This document shows positions 1-7,195 of a stretch of DNA of 12,871 nucleotides, piece after piece. The stretch is from positions 1-12,871 of the forward strand of contig JBKHHW010000083.1 of assembly GCA_046538945.1 (NCBI GenBank), read 5' to 3'. Below the pieces are notes generated by a model, which was not told the DNA's origin, searched no databases, and saw only the letters and a program-made list of their open reading frames with translations. Source of the stretch: JAEZKC01 sp046538945 (GTDB lineage: Bacteria > Fibrobacterota > Chitinivibrionia > Chitinivibrionales > Chitinispirillaceae). How positions within the stretch are numbered: the first letter of the stretch is position 1; every line of letters starts with the position of its first letter. The translations under genes were made by a program, and so were the position numbers.

Positions 1-6
1 GCCCAC

Positions 7-267
7 CTACAAATGCTTGAACTTCTCCTTGGACCCGTAGAGCTGGGCAATCCTCACAGACAGTTTGTCATCCACCACGGTGATCTCGCCCTTTGCGATC
101 ATCTTCTTGCTGATGAGCACATCGACCGGCTCTCCCGCCATGCGGTTGAGCTTGACAACCTGCCCCTGCTTCATTTTAAGAAGTTCGCGGATGGTCATCC
201 TGGTCTGGCCAAGCTCAACCGCTATGGGGACGTTAACATCTAAAAGCATGTTTATGCTGTTGGGCAT
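7..267 (-). CDS. fliN: Flagellar motor switch protein FliN (short form)
   Basis: This encodes FliN, a component of the cytoplasmic C-ring (switch complex) that, with FliM and FliG, sets the direction of flagellar rotation and helps dock export substrates. The 86-residue product is almost entirely one SpoA (FliN/FliM C-terminal) domain. Visible family marks are LLDVNVPIAVELG (about residues 8-20), MTIRELL (24-30), LNRMAGEPVDVLI (about 40-52) and AKGEITVVDDKLSVRI (58-73). It lacks the long N-terminal extension of enterobacterial FliN (about 137 residues), which is common for short FliN proteins. The ATG start is backed by AAGGAG at 276-281, 8 nt upstream. It lies 46 nt downstream of the Yip1-type gene on the same strand, so the two are probably cotranscribed, and the operon may continue past the left edge of the window. 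Confidence 0.92.
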   Translation of the reverse strand: MPNSINMLLDVNVPIAVELGQTRMTIRELLKMKQGQVVKLNRMAGEPVDVLISKKMIAKGEITVVDDKLSVRIAQLYGSKEKFKHL

Positions 268-313
268 GTGTAAAACTCCTTCATGCCTATTCTATACCAT
301 TTTCCTCTGAAAG

Positions 314-1033
314 TCAAGGTCTGCCGCCTAAAGACATGTTGAGTAAGGAGGGAAGTACCCCCGAGGCAATCATAACCGCAAATGCCGCAATCAGACTCAG
401 AATGATCGGTGAAAGTATAATAAGTGCCGTTTTGAGTTTGGATACCTCGTGAACGGCGGATACTCCGTAAATGATAAAGTTGATACCGAAAACAAACGAC
501 AGCAGGCTTCCCACGTAGGGCAGGAGATTGAAAAGCATCGCGCCCTGGCAGAGACAGACCAGTCTGAGGGTGGAGGGGAATTTTTTCCTGGCGGATCCGA
601 ACAGTTTCAGTATCAGATGAAGCACGCCTGCAAGCAGGAGGGTGCCCAGCGCTATGCTCAGGGGCGCCCACAGCAGATCGGTTGTGGACTGCTCTGCGTA
701 GTAGGCACTGAGAGCTGTCTTGAGGTAATTGTTGGGTAACGAGGGAAGAAGGTTGCTCCACAGGTACGTTGCCGTCGTGGCCAGACTTCCGCAGAAAAGA
801 GCGAATATGAAAGCCGTTGTGAGTGGGATGTCGGTAGCCTGTTTGGAGAAAAATGCGCCCGGAGAGCGGAACAGGTCGGTCAGAATACCGGATAGCTGGT
901 CCAACAGCCCAGGTTCGGAGTTGCGGCTCACGTAATTGCCGTTCTCAACGCCGCTTAGCCCGGTCATGTTCCCGCACAAAGCGCAGGATCGCTGAAAAGG
1001 GGTTTGCCGGATACCGCATTTTGGACATTTCAT
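314..1033 (-). CDS. Zinc-ribbon and Yip1-type multi-pass membrane protein
   Basis: This is a predicted inner-membrane protein of 239 residues with no assigned function. It opens with a four-cysteine zinc ribbon (CPKC at residues 3-6, CALC at 17-20). A soluble linker of about 50 residues follows, then four to five hydrophobic segments: about residues 70-95, 125-150, two around 160-195, and 205-230. The arrangement and the membrane-core sequence resemble Yip1-family (PF04893) proteins, where a bacterial zinc ribbon plus Yip1 core is a recurring architecture of unknown role. I chose the ATG at 1033, which puts the zinc ribbon at the very N-terminus and has AGAGAG about 7 nt upstream. A TTG 18 nt further upstream is possible. 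The gene sits immediately upstream of fliN on the same strand, so a motility link is conceivable from context only. Family assignment is moderately sure and function is unknown. Confidence 0.75.
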   Translation of the reverse strand: MKCPKCGIRQTPFQRSCALCGNMTGLSGVENGNYVSRNSEPGLLDQLSGILTDLFRSPGAFFSKQATDIPLTTAFIFALFCGSLATTATYLWSNLLPSLPNNYLKTALSAYYAEQSTTDLLWAPLSIALGTLLLAGVLHLILKLFGSARKKFPSTLRLVCLCQGAMLFNLLPYVGSLLSFVFGINFIIYGVSAVHEVSKLKTALIILSPIILSLIAAFAVMIASGVLPSLLNMSLGGRP

Positions 1034-1063
1034 ACTGGTCTCTCTGATCAAAGCTGTTGTCTT

Positions 1064-1090
1064 TAAATGAAATATAATGATCGCCGAAGA
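1064..1090 (+). promoter_or_regulatory. Candidate sigma-28 (FliA-like) promoter in the divergent region
   Basis: TAAATGAA (1064-1071), an 11-nt spacer and GCCGAAGA (1083-1090) match the enterobacterial FliA layout TAAAGTTT-N11-GCCGATAA. The -35 core TAAA and the first five bases of the -10 are exact. A perfect sigma-70 -10 hexamer, TATAAT, overlaps it at 1073-1078 but has no good -35 at 16-18 nt. Either would give a leader of roughly 60-75 nt before hldD. The match is short and could be chance. Confidence 0.3.
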
Positions 1091-1159
1091 TCGAATCCCG
1101 CATATTCGGATTGTATATTTATGAAACAGATGATACTATAAGGCATTATAGGAGGGATG

Positions 1160-2143
1160 ATGGTTGTAGTGACCGGAGGAGCCGGGTTCATAGGCAGTGC
1201 TGTCGTATGGGCACTCAACAGGCGCGGGGTGGATGATATCCTGGTCGTTGACCGACTGCGCAGCGGTGAAAAATGGAGAAACCTTGTTCCGCTCAGTTTT
1301 AGCGACTACATGGATAAGGGCGATTTTCTGGAACGGCTGGAAGCGGGTGCGTTCGGGCCGGAGATAGACGCGATCATTCATCTGGGAGCCTGCTCATCCA
1401 CTACAGAAAAGGATGCGGACTACCTTTCGGACAACAACTATCGCTACACCCGCGGAATCGCATCCTGGTGGGAGAAAAATCAGAACACGCGCTTTATCTA
1501 TGCCTCCTCCGCCGCAACCTACGGAAACGGCCAACAGGGGTATGATGATGACGAGAGCAGGCTTGAAACCCTGCGCCCTCTCAATATGTACGGCTACTCC
1601 AAGCACATGTTCGACCTGTATGCCCGCAGGCGGGGACTGCTGGACAGGATCGTGGGGCTTAAGTATTTCAACGTCTTCGGTCCTAACGAGGGGCATAAGG
1701 ATGATATGAGGAGTATGGTGAGCAAGGCGTTTGAAAATGCCCGCGACGAGGGAGTGATCTCTCTATTCAAATCCGCTCGGGAGGAGTATGCCGACGGTGA
1801 ACAGAAGCGGGATTTCGTGTATGTGAAAGACGCAGTTGAAATCACACTCTATTTTCTCGAGAACAGGGGTGCGGGTGGTATCTACAATGTCGGGACCGGA
1901 AAAGCCCGCACCTGGAATGATCTGGCAACGGCTCTGTTTGCCGCACTGGGAAAACCGGTCAGGGTAAACTACATAGATATGCCCGCCCAGCTCGAGAAGA
2001 AATATCAGTACCATACCCAGGCCCGAACCGATAAGCTCAGAAGCATAGGGTGCAGCCACAGCTGCATGAGTCTGGAAGAATCGGTGAAGGATTATGTGTG
2101 CGGCTATCTTTCCTGCTCAAAGCATCTGGGTGACGAATCCTGA
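1160..2143 (+). CDS. hldD: ADP-L-glycero-D-manno-heptose 6-epimerase
   Basis: HldD (RfaD) is a cytoplasmic NADP-dependent short-chain dehydrogenase-type epimerase. It converts ADP-D-glycero-beta-D-manno-heptose to the L-glycero form, the donor for LPS inner-core heptose. In the 327-residue product the Rossmann motif GGAGFIG is at residues 6-12, the family signature GACSSTTE at about 77-83, the serine-rich YASSAATYGNG at 114-124, and the catalytic YxxxK at Y144-K148. These are followed by KYFNVFGPNE (168-177) and NVGTGKARTWNDLA, which are diagnostic of HldD among extended SDRs. Length is normal. ATG codons lie at 1157 and 1160. I prefer 1160 because GGAGG (1151-1155) is only 1 nt from the first and 4 nt from the second, and the resulting N-terminus matches the family. 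The C-terminal tail has several cysteines, which is unusual. The gene is flanked by flagellar genes but is probably its own transcription unit. Confidence 0.93.
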   Translation: MVVVTGGAGFIGSAVVWALNRRGVDDILVVDRLRSGEKWRNLVPLSFSDYMDKGDFLERLEAGAFGPEIDAIIHLGACSSTTEKDADYLSDNNYRYTRGIASWWEKNQNTRFIYASSAATYGNGQQGYDDDESRLETLRPLNMYGYSKHMFDLYARRRGLLDRIVGLKYFNVFGPNEGHKDDMRSMVSKAFENARDEGVISLFKSAREEYADGEQKRDFVYVKDAVEITLYFLENRGAGGIYNVGTGKARTWNDLATALFAALGKPVRVNYIDMPAQLEKKYQYHTQARTDKLRSIGCSHSCMSLEESVKDYVCGYLSCSKHLGDES

Positions 2144-2171
2144 CGCATTGAAGCGGGATTGTATTTTTTTT
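2136..2171 (+). terminator. Probable intrinsic terminator at the end of hldD
   Basis: AATCC (2136-2140) pairs with GGATT (2156-2160) and CGC (2144-2146) with GCG (2153-2155). The hldD stop codon TGA falls in a 3-nt bulge and the loop is ATTGAA. The hairpin is followed by GTA and a run of eight T (2164-2171). The stem is modest but the T-tract is strong. If real, it separates hldD from the fapA cluster, which would then need its own promoter in 2172-2215. I see no convincing one there. Confidence 0.5.
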
Positions 2172-2215
2172 GTAGTGATCATCTTCATAAGTGGTGAAGA
2201 GACAGGTTATTCCCG

Positions 2216-3562
2216 ATGATGTTGCTAACAGACATCTCCGTCAGGTACAGCTCCGATGGCATGAGGGCGTTTGCTCTTGTGCCGTTCAAGTCATCTGATG
2301 CTTCGGTTGCCGCTGTGGTGGCCGACCTGAATAGCTACGGTATCGTGCATGGGATCAACAGCACCGCTATCGAGAAAATCTTCTCCGAAAAAAGATTCGA
2401 CACCTATGTCGAGGTGGCCCGTGGCACTCCCGCGAAACCCGGTGTGCCCGGGAAAATCAAGCTTCTGGTGGATGTATCGCAAGTCGGCAGGCCGGAGGAG
2501 CAGCACAACGGCAAAGTCGATCACAAGGCTCTGGGCTTCATCATAAATGTCCGGGAAGGGCAGCCACTGGCAAAAAGAATACCGCCACTGTTCGGTATCG
2601 ACGGACAGACGGTTTTCGGCAGAGCCGTGAAAGCACCGCCGGTCGGGGATGTGGAACTCAAGACGGGCTTGGGAACCAGACTCTCGCTTGAAGATGTGAA
2701 TGTGCTGGTTGCGAAGTATGACGGGGCATTCGTCGTTCAGGATGATGGTCTGATCGAGGTCCGCCAGTCAAAGGAGATTCCCGGCGATATCGATTACAGC
2801 ACGGGAAATATCTCCTTCACGGGAGATCTCAGAATCGGCGGTAATATCAAAGCCGGTTTCAGGGTGGAAGTCACCGGCTCGCTCAAGGTCATGGGTTGTG
2901 TCGAGGATTCGTTTATAAAGACCGGCGGTGACCTGGTCATCAGTTCCGGAGCCGTGGGTGCAGGGAAAGGCCTGATTGAGTGCGGCGGAAATATGAGGGT
3001 GAGGCACCTGGAAAACATCGGAGTTGTCACAAAGGGAGATCTGGTAGTCTCTGAAGACATCATCCATGCTTCCATCAACAGCAGGGGGATGGTGAAAGCG
3101 GGTTCGGTTGTGGGTGGGACCGTGTGCTCCTTTTCAGAGATCGACATTCAGAGGGCGGGAAGCAATGGGGAAGTGCGCACGGTTCTTGACGTGGGAGCAC
3201 GATATACCTGGTTGAAGCAGAAAAGCGCACTGGTAGCTGAGCTTGAAGAACAGCGGAATCTTCTCAAGGATCAGAAATACGAGCTGTTCTGTTTTGTACG
3301 AGACCATATGGATGAGAATGGCATCGTAGTGGATGAAAAGCAGAATGGCCTTGAACAGGTTCTTAAAAAAGCTGTAGAATCAGATGGTACGTGCAAATCC
3401 ATAGCAGATAAGTTAAATGAAATTGAAGAGGCCTTGAAGGAGAGTTCGGATCCGGTCATAAGAGCTCGAATATTATATCCCAATGTGCTTGTGCGGATGG
3501 GCTCCGTTGAACGGCTTATAAAAGAGGTGGTGAGAAGTGCTGTCCTTCGTCCCACAGAATAG
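2216..3562 (+). CDS. fapA: FapA-type flagellar assembly protein (DUF342)
   Basis: This 448-residue product is a FapA/DUF342 protein. In Vibrio vulnificus, FapA is a cytoplasmic factor needed for polar flagellation and linked to the glucose phosphotransferase protein IIA; the biochemical role in other bacteria is unclear. Family hallmarks in order are GKVDHKALGFIINVREGQPLAKRIPPLFG (about residues 99-127), where family members carry the GKVD and GQxLA motifs, and then DIDYSTGNISFTGDL. After that come glycine-rich beta-helix repeats (about 205-315; GNIKAG, GDLVISSGAVGAGKG, VVGGTV) and a C-terminal coiled coil (about 335-430). Length is slightly below longer DUF342 proteins. ATG codons at 2216 and 2219 are both possible; no strong Shine-Dalgarno is present. 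It heads a rightward cluster with a TPR protein, a FlgN-like protein and an FlrBC-like pair, which supports the flagellar reading. Confidence 0.85.
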   Translation: MMLLTDISVRYSSDGMRAFALVPFKSSDASVAAVVADLNSYGIVHGINSTAIEKIFSEKRFDTYVEVARGTPAKPGVPGKIKLLVDVSQVGRPEEQHNGKVDHKALGFIINVREGQPLAKRIPPLFGIDGQTVFGRAVKAPPVGDVELKTGLGTRLSLEDVNVLVAKYDGAFVVQDDGLIEVRQSKEIPGDIDYSTGNISFTGDLRIGGNIKAGFRVEVTGSLKVMGCVEDSFIKTGGDLVISSGAVGAGKGLIECGGNMRVRHLENIGVVTKGDLVVSEDIIHASINSRGMVKAGSVVGGTVCSFSEIDIQRAGSNGEVRTVLDVGARYTWLKQKSALVAELEEQRNLLKDQKYELFCFVRDHMDENGIVVDEKQNGLEQVLKKAVESDGTCKSIADKLNEIEEALKESSDPVIRARILYPNVLVRMGSVERLIKEVVRSAVLRPTE

Positions 3563-3602
3563 AAGTGAACGTAGGTGATTTAGACCGACTGGAGCGTGAT
3601 TG

Positions 3603-5507
3603 ATGCGAAAATGGATGTGGAGTACCCTGGTTTTTCTGGTGATGATGTCTCTGCAGGTTAGGGCGGAGAACTCGAGTGAATATATTCACTACCGGCTCGC
3701 TGTCAGGTACAAAAACGAGAAGAAGTTTGACAAGTCCGTAAATGAGTTCAGAAAGGTTCTGGCCGCTTACCCTGATCATTACAATACGTACATGCATCTG
3801 GCTGAGATCCGTTCCAGTCAGGGGAAGAACCAGCTGGTCATTTACAATCTGAAAAAAGCGCTGACCTATAATCCCGGCTGGGGAAAAGCGCACAAGATGC
3901 TCGCGGGTGCTTACGAAGCCGAGGGGCAGTTAGAAAAGGCACTTCAGGAGCTGCAGAACTACAGCGCACACTCAGATTCTTCGGAGCGGGACAGTGTTCA
4001 GAACGCTATAGACAACCTGTTGCAGAAGATTAACGGCAAAGCGGCTGACAAAGAAAGCGGGCCTGAGCCGACCTTTACCGTGCATCCGGACAGCGCCGGG
4101 AAAAACGTGGAGAAGAACGCGGAGAGTAAAAGTGCTCCCGCGAAATCAGTGAATGTCAGCCCCGAGGCCAGGAAACTGTATCAGAACGCAGTGGATCTCT
4201 ACCGCAAAAAAGATTACGATAAGGCAATCGAGGAGATCAGAAATCTGCTTACGGTCCAGCCGGGACATCCAGGAGCGTATTACTACGCCGGTCATATCCG
4301 CAGGGACAAGGGGCAGACCTCCATGGCCAAGATTAATTTCAGCAAGGCCCTGTCTCATCCCGACCTTGGGAACAGTGCCCACTACAATCTGGGCAAGATC
4401 CTGGGGGAGGAGGGTAAGTACGCCGAGGCGGTGAAGCATCTCAGCGCCAGTCTTTCCGGGCCTGCGGTTGACTTTGACAAAAAGAAAGCTTCGGCACTGC
4501 TTGAGAAGTATAAGGGCATGAAGCCCGCCCCTCAGGTCCGGACGGCGGGCAAAAAAGGCGGCGGTAAAGGTCCCGTGGCCCCCGAAAAAATTGCTCCGAT
4601 AGAGATAAGAATCGACTCCATGCTTTCCATGATGACTGTGGATACCTTGACCGATATTGGGCAGAAGCTTCTGGCCGGAATACATGAGTTCAAGGCGGGG
4701 CGCTTTGACAATGCGGTACGCGAGTTCAAAAAAGTGATGGCCGACAACCCCAACGGGACCATCGCGGCTCACTGTATCTACAATACGGGCGTCTGCTACT
4801 ACAAGCTTGGTTTGTTCAAAGATGCTGAACATCAGTTCCAGCTCTTTCTCAATCGTTTTCCCGCCCATCCGTTTGCATCGAAAAGCCTCTTTCTGAAAGC
4901 TCTCTGTTATCAGGAGAGAGGGGATTACAAGGTGTCCGAGCGTCTACTGAGAGAATTCATCCAGAAGCACAGAAAACATGAGTGGGTCGGCAGGGCCTAT
5001 GAGAAGCTGGGCGACAGTTATGCTGATCTGGAGCAGCAGAAAAAGGCCATAGATGCCTACTCTCAGGCCCTCATTTACAAACCTGTCCCCGCTGATCAGG
5101 TGATGATTCAGTTCAAGCTTGGAAACTGCTACAGTTCCGTGGGGAACGACACCCGTGCGGTCGCCTCATTTAAAAAAGCTATCGCTTCGGGGGAGAAAAA
5201 CGGGGTTTATGTCCGTGTGCCCGACAGCTACTACAAAATTGCCGATCTTATGTACCAGCAGAAAAATTATTCCGATGCCATGCAGTACTATAAGCGGGTG
5301 ACCAGAAAGTACCCCGCGTTTCAGGAGACGCCGTGGGGTTTATTTCAGATTGCCAGTATTCACCGCAATCTAAAGCAGTACCGTGAAGCCATCGGGGTGT
5401 ATAAGGAGTTGATGAGCCGGTACCCGGAAGATTACTGGGCCAGGCAGGCGAAATGGAAGATGGAGGATACCATCTGGGAACATGAATACCGTTCCGTTAA
5501 GAAATAG
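3603..5507 (+). CDS. Exported TPR-repeat protein in the flagellar cluster
   Basis: This 634-residue protein has a classic signal peptide: MRKW, a hydrophobic core LVFLVMMSL, and a likely cleavage after VRA at residue 21. It is therefore probably periplasmic or envelope-associated. At least ten TPR-like helical repeats are visible in three blocks: about residues 26-125, 186-285 and 355-620. Typical repeat ends are VLAAYPDH, ALTYNPGW, LLTVQPGH, FLNRFPAH, ALIYKPVP, VTRKYPAF and LMSRYPED. The blocks are split by low-complexity polar linkers at about 145-185 and 300-335, the second rich in Gly, Lys and Pro. TPR arrays act as protein-binding scaffolds, and no catalytic domain is seen. ATG 3603 is preferred over a TTG at 3600, with GGAG at 3591-3594, 8 nt upstream. 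It lies 40 nt after fapA and 26 nt before the FlgN-like gene. A structural role in flagellar or envelope assembly is inferred from context only; it could also be a general BamD- or CpoB-like scaffold. Confidence 0.85.
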   Translation: MRKWMWSTLVFLVMMSLQVRAENSSEYIHYRLAVRYKNEKKFDKSVNEFRKVLAAYPDHYNTYMHLAEIRSSQGKNQLVIYNLKKALTYNPGWGKAHKMLAGAYEAEGQLEKALQELQNYSAHSDSSERDSVQNAIDNLLQKINGKAADKESGPEPTFTVHPDSAGKNVEKNAESKSAPAKSVNVSPEARKLYQNAVDLYRKKDYDKAIEEIRNLLTVQPGHPGAYYYAGHIRRDKGQTSMAKINFSKALSHPDLGNSAHYNLGKILGEEGKYAEAVKHLSASLSGPAVDFDKKKASALLEKYKGMKPAPQVRTAGKKGGGKGPVAPEKIAPIEIRIDSMLSMMTVDTLTDIGQKLLAGIHEFKAGRFDNAVREFKKVMADNPNGTIAAHCIYNTGVCYYKLGLFKDAEHQFQLFLNRFPAHPFASKSLFLKALCYQERGDYKVSERLLREFIQKHRKHEWVGRAYEKLGDSYADLEQQKKAIDAYSQALIYKPVPADQVMIQFKLGNCYSSVGNDTRAVASFKKAIASGEKNGVYVRVPDSYYKIADLMYQQKNYSDAMQYYKRVTRKYPAFQETPWGLFQIASIHRNLKQYREAIGVYKELMSRYPEDYWARQAKWKMEDTIWEHEYRSVKK

Positions 5508-5533
5508 AAACTTCTATTAAGTGATTGAAAAAT

Positions 5534-5908
5534 ATGAATGATAGTGATACAATACTGGTGTCTGAGTTGTCCGAATCCTTTCAGCTTCAGCTGTCGATGT
5601 ACCGTGAACTGAGGGATACGGTGCGGTCGATCCTCAGCAAGCTGATTCTGTCCCGGGGAGATGTGGCGGGACTCATGAGTGGAATCGAGAAGAAGAAGAA
5701 GCTTCTGGAGGCGATCGAGCAGGAGCGCACGAGGAGTTCGGAGAACGTCGCACTGTGGCAGGAGCGCAGAACGTTGTATCCGGTGAACGGTGAGATACAG
5801 GCGCTTAACGATATCCTCGGCCAGACTGAGAGTGTCATAAAGGAATTTCTCGATGGTGAGGATCAGTTGAAGAATTATCTGGAAAAGATGTATAGAAAGG
5901 ACAGCTGA
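5534..5908 (+). CDS. Small helical protein, FlgN-like export chaperone candidate
   Basis: The 124-residue product is predicted to be nearly all alpha-helix, charged and soluble, with no signal peptide. Its layout is that of FlgN-type chaperones: an N-terminal helix of about 40 residues (LQLSMYRELRDTVRSIL), a lysine-rich stretch IEKKKKLLEAIEQER (54-68) and a long C-terminal helix ending LKNYLEKMYRKDS. FlgN in enterobacteria binds the hook-filament junction proteins FlgK and FlgL before export. Sequence similarity in this family is weak, so the call rests on size, helical pattern, the K-rich central motif and position in a flagellar cluster; FliT or an unrelated coiled-coil protein is possible. 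I chose ATG 5534, with AAGTGA at 5519-5524, 9 nt upstream, over a TTG at 5525. Only 2 nt separate its stop from the proposed kinase start, so translation is probably coupled. Confidence 0.65.
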   Translation: MNDSDTILVSELSESFQLQLSMYRELRDTVRSILSKLILSRGDVAGLMSGIEKKKKLLEAIEQERTRSSENVALWQERRTLYPVNGEIQALNDILGQTESVIKEFLDGEDQLKNYLEKMYRKDS

Positions 5909-5910
5909 AT

Positions 5911-7179
5911 CTGAACGAAAACAGTGCAGTCCGGACAGGTGACAAGATTCCCGCAGAGGTTTTCGAAAGTCTGCAGAAGGCTTTTGTTGATTTTCAGGTA
6001 AGAGCTGAAACGCTGAGCCGTGCGTATGCCGGCATGCAGGAGGATTTCAGGAAAGTCAACCTTGAGCTTGACCGCAAGAACGCCGAGCTTGCCGGAAGTC
6101 TCGCCAAGCAGGAAGAGATCCAGACCTATCTCAACAGTATCCTTCACAGCATGGACAACGGCGTGGTCGGAGTGGATGTGAACGGAGTCATCACCCATTT
6201 CAACAGAGCCGCTTCGGAGATCACCGGGTACTGCTCGGAGGATGTTCTCAACAGCAGCTATGCCGAGATTTTCGGCAGTTCCGGGAACTCCGGCTGTGGG
6301 CTTATCGACACGCTTCATACCGAAAGGGAGATCAAGCGCGACGAGAAGATTCTCTGGACAGTGGACAATCATCCCGTGCCTGTGCTCTTTCATACCGCGG
6401 TTTTGAAAGACAAAAGCGGTAACAAGCTGGGGGCAGTGGAGATTTTCAGTGACATTTCTCGTTTCAAGGCACTTGAAAAGGAGATGCAGCAGACCAGGAC
6501 CATGGCGGCGTTGGGCGAGATGAGTGCCACGGTCGCACACGAGATCCGCAATCCGCTGGGAGCGATGGGGATGTGGGCCGGTCTTCTGGAGAGGGACCTC
6601 GAACCGGATGATTCCAGAAAGAAGACTCTGGGCAAAATAACCGAGGGGCTTTCAAAGCTCAACAAGATCGTCTCCAATCTGCTGGTCTACACCAGGCCGC
6701 TTACGGCTGAATTCCGCAAGGTGCGCCTCTGTGATCTGCTTGAGGAGACGGTTGATTTCGCTCAGATAGAGATCGAGAGGCTGGGGCGGGATATCACGGT
6801 CGAAAAAGATTTGTTGCTGGGCAAGGAGCAGTTTGTTCTGGCGGATCCGGAAAAGGTGAGCCAGGCGGTGATGAATGTGTGCCTCAATGCCGTACAGGCG
6901 ATGGATAACGGCGGTACGCTGGCCGTGCGGTTTGAAAAGGAAAGCAAAAAGGGAAGCCGCTATCTCTCATTCACCATACGTGACACCGGTTCGGGTATAG
7001 ACGAGGATATTCTGGCCAAGATATATGATCCCTTCTTTACTACAAAAGAGAACGGGACCGGTCTCGGTTTGGCAATTGTTAAGAAGATAATCGAATCCCA
7101 CAGCGGATTCATTGATATTAAAAGTGAGGTCGGGACTGGAACTACGGTGAGAGTGTTTCTGCCCCGCCTGAAGGATTAA
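5911..7179 (+). CDS. PAS sensor histidine kinase, NtrB/FlrB-like, probable CTG start
   Basis: This is a soluble sensor kinase of about 422 residues without membrane segments. In order it has an N-terminal helical region resembling FlrB/FleS proteins (AFVDFQVRAETLSRAY), a coiled coil, and a PAS domain (about residues 70-185). A HisKA domain follows with phospho-acceptor H210 in VAHEIRNPLG, and then an HATPase_c domain with N-box (NVCLNAVQAM), DTGSGID and GTGLGLAIV. The first in-frame ATG, at 6034, would delete the conserved N-terminal helix and has no Shine-Dalgarno. Upstream to the TAG at 5893 there is no ATG, GTG or TTG. CTG 5911 has AAGGA (5897-5901) 9 nt before it, so I take it as the start; CTG 5905 is the alternative. 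The partner is the response regulator 16 nt downstream. A flagellar sigma-54 control role is likely but AtoS- or HydH-type sensing cannot be excluded. Confidence 0.85.
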   Translation: MNENSAVRTGDKIPAEVFESLQKAFVDFQVRAETLSRAYAGMQEDFRKVNLELDRKNAELAGSLAKQEEIQTYLNSILHSMDNGVVGVDVNGVITHFNRAASEITGYCSEDVLNSSYAEIFGSSGNSGCGLIDTLHTEREIKRDEKILWTVDNHPVPVLFHTAVLKDKSGNKLGAVEIFSDISRFKALEKEMQQTRTMAALGEMSATVAHEIRNPLGAMGMWAGLLERDLEPDDSRKKTLGKITEGLSKLNKIVSNLLVYTRPLTAEFRKVRLCDLLEETVDFAQIEIERLGRDITVEKDLLLGKEQFVLADPEKVSQAVMNVCLNAVQAMDNGGTLAVRFEKESKKGSRYLSFTIRDTGSGIDEDILAKIYDPFFTTKENGTGLGLAIVKKIIESHSGFIDIKSEVGTGTTVRVFLPRLKD

Positions 7180-7195
7180 CGCTCGGGAAAATCGC

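Noticed and set aside
6034..6036. ATG 6034 as the kinase start
   Set aside because: There is no Shine-Dalgarno, and it would remove a conserved-looking helix and leave a 125-nt gap in an otherwise tight operon.
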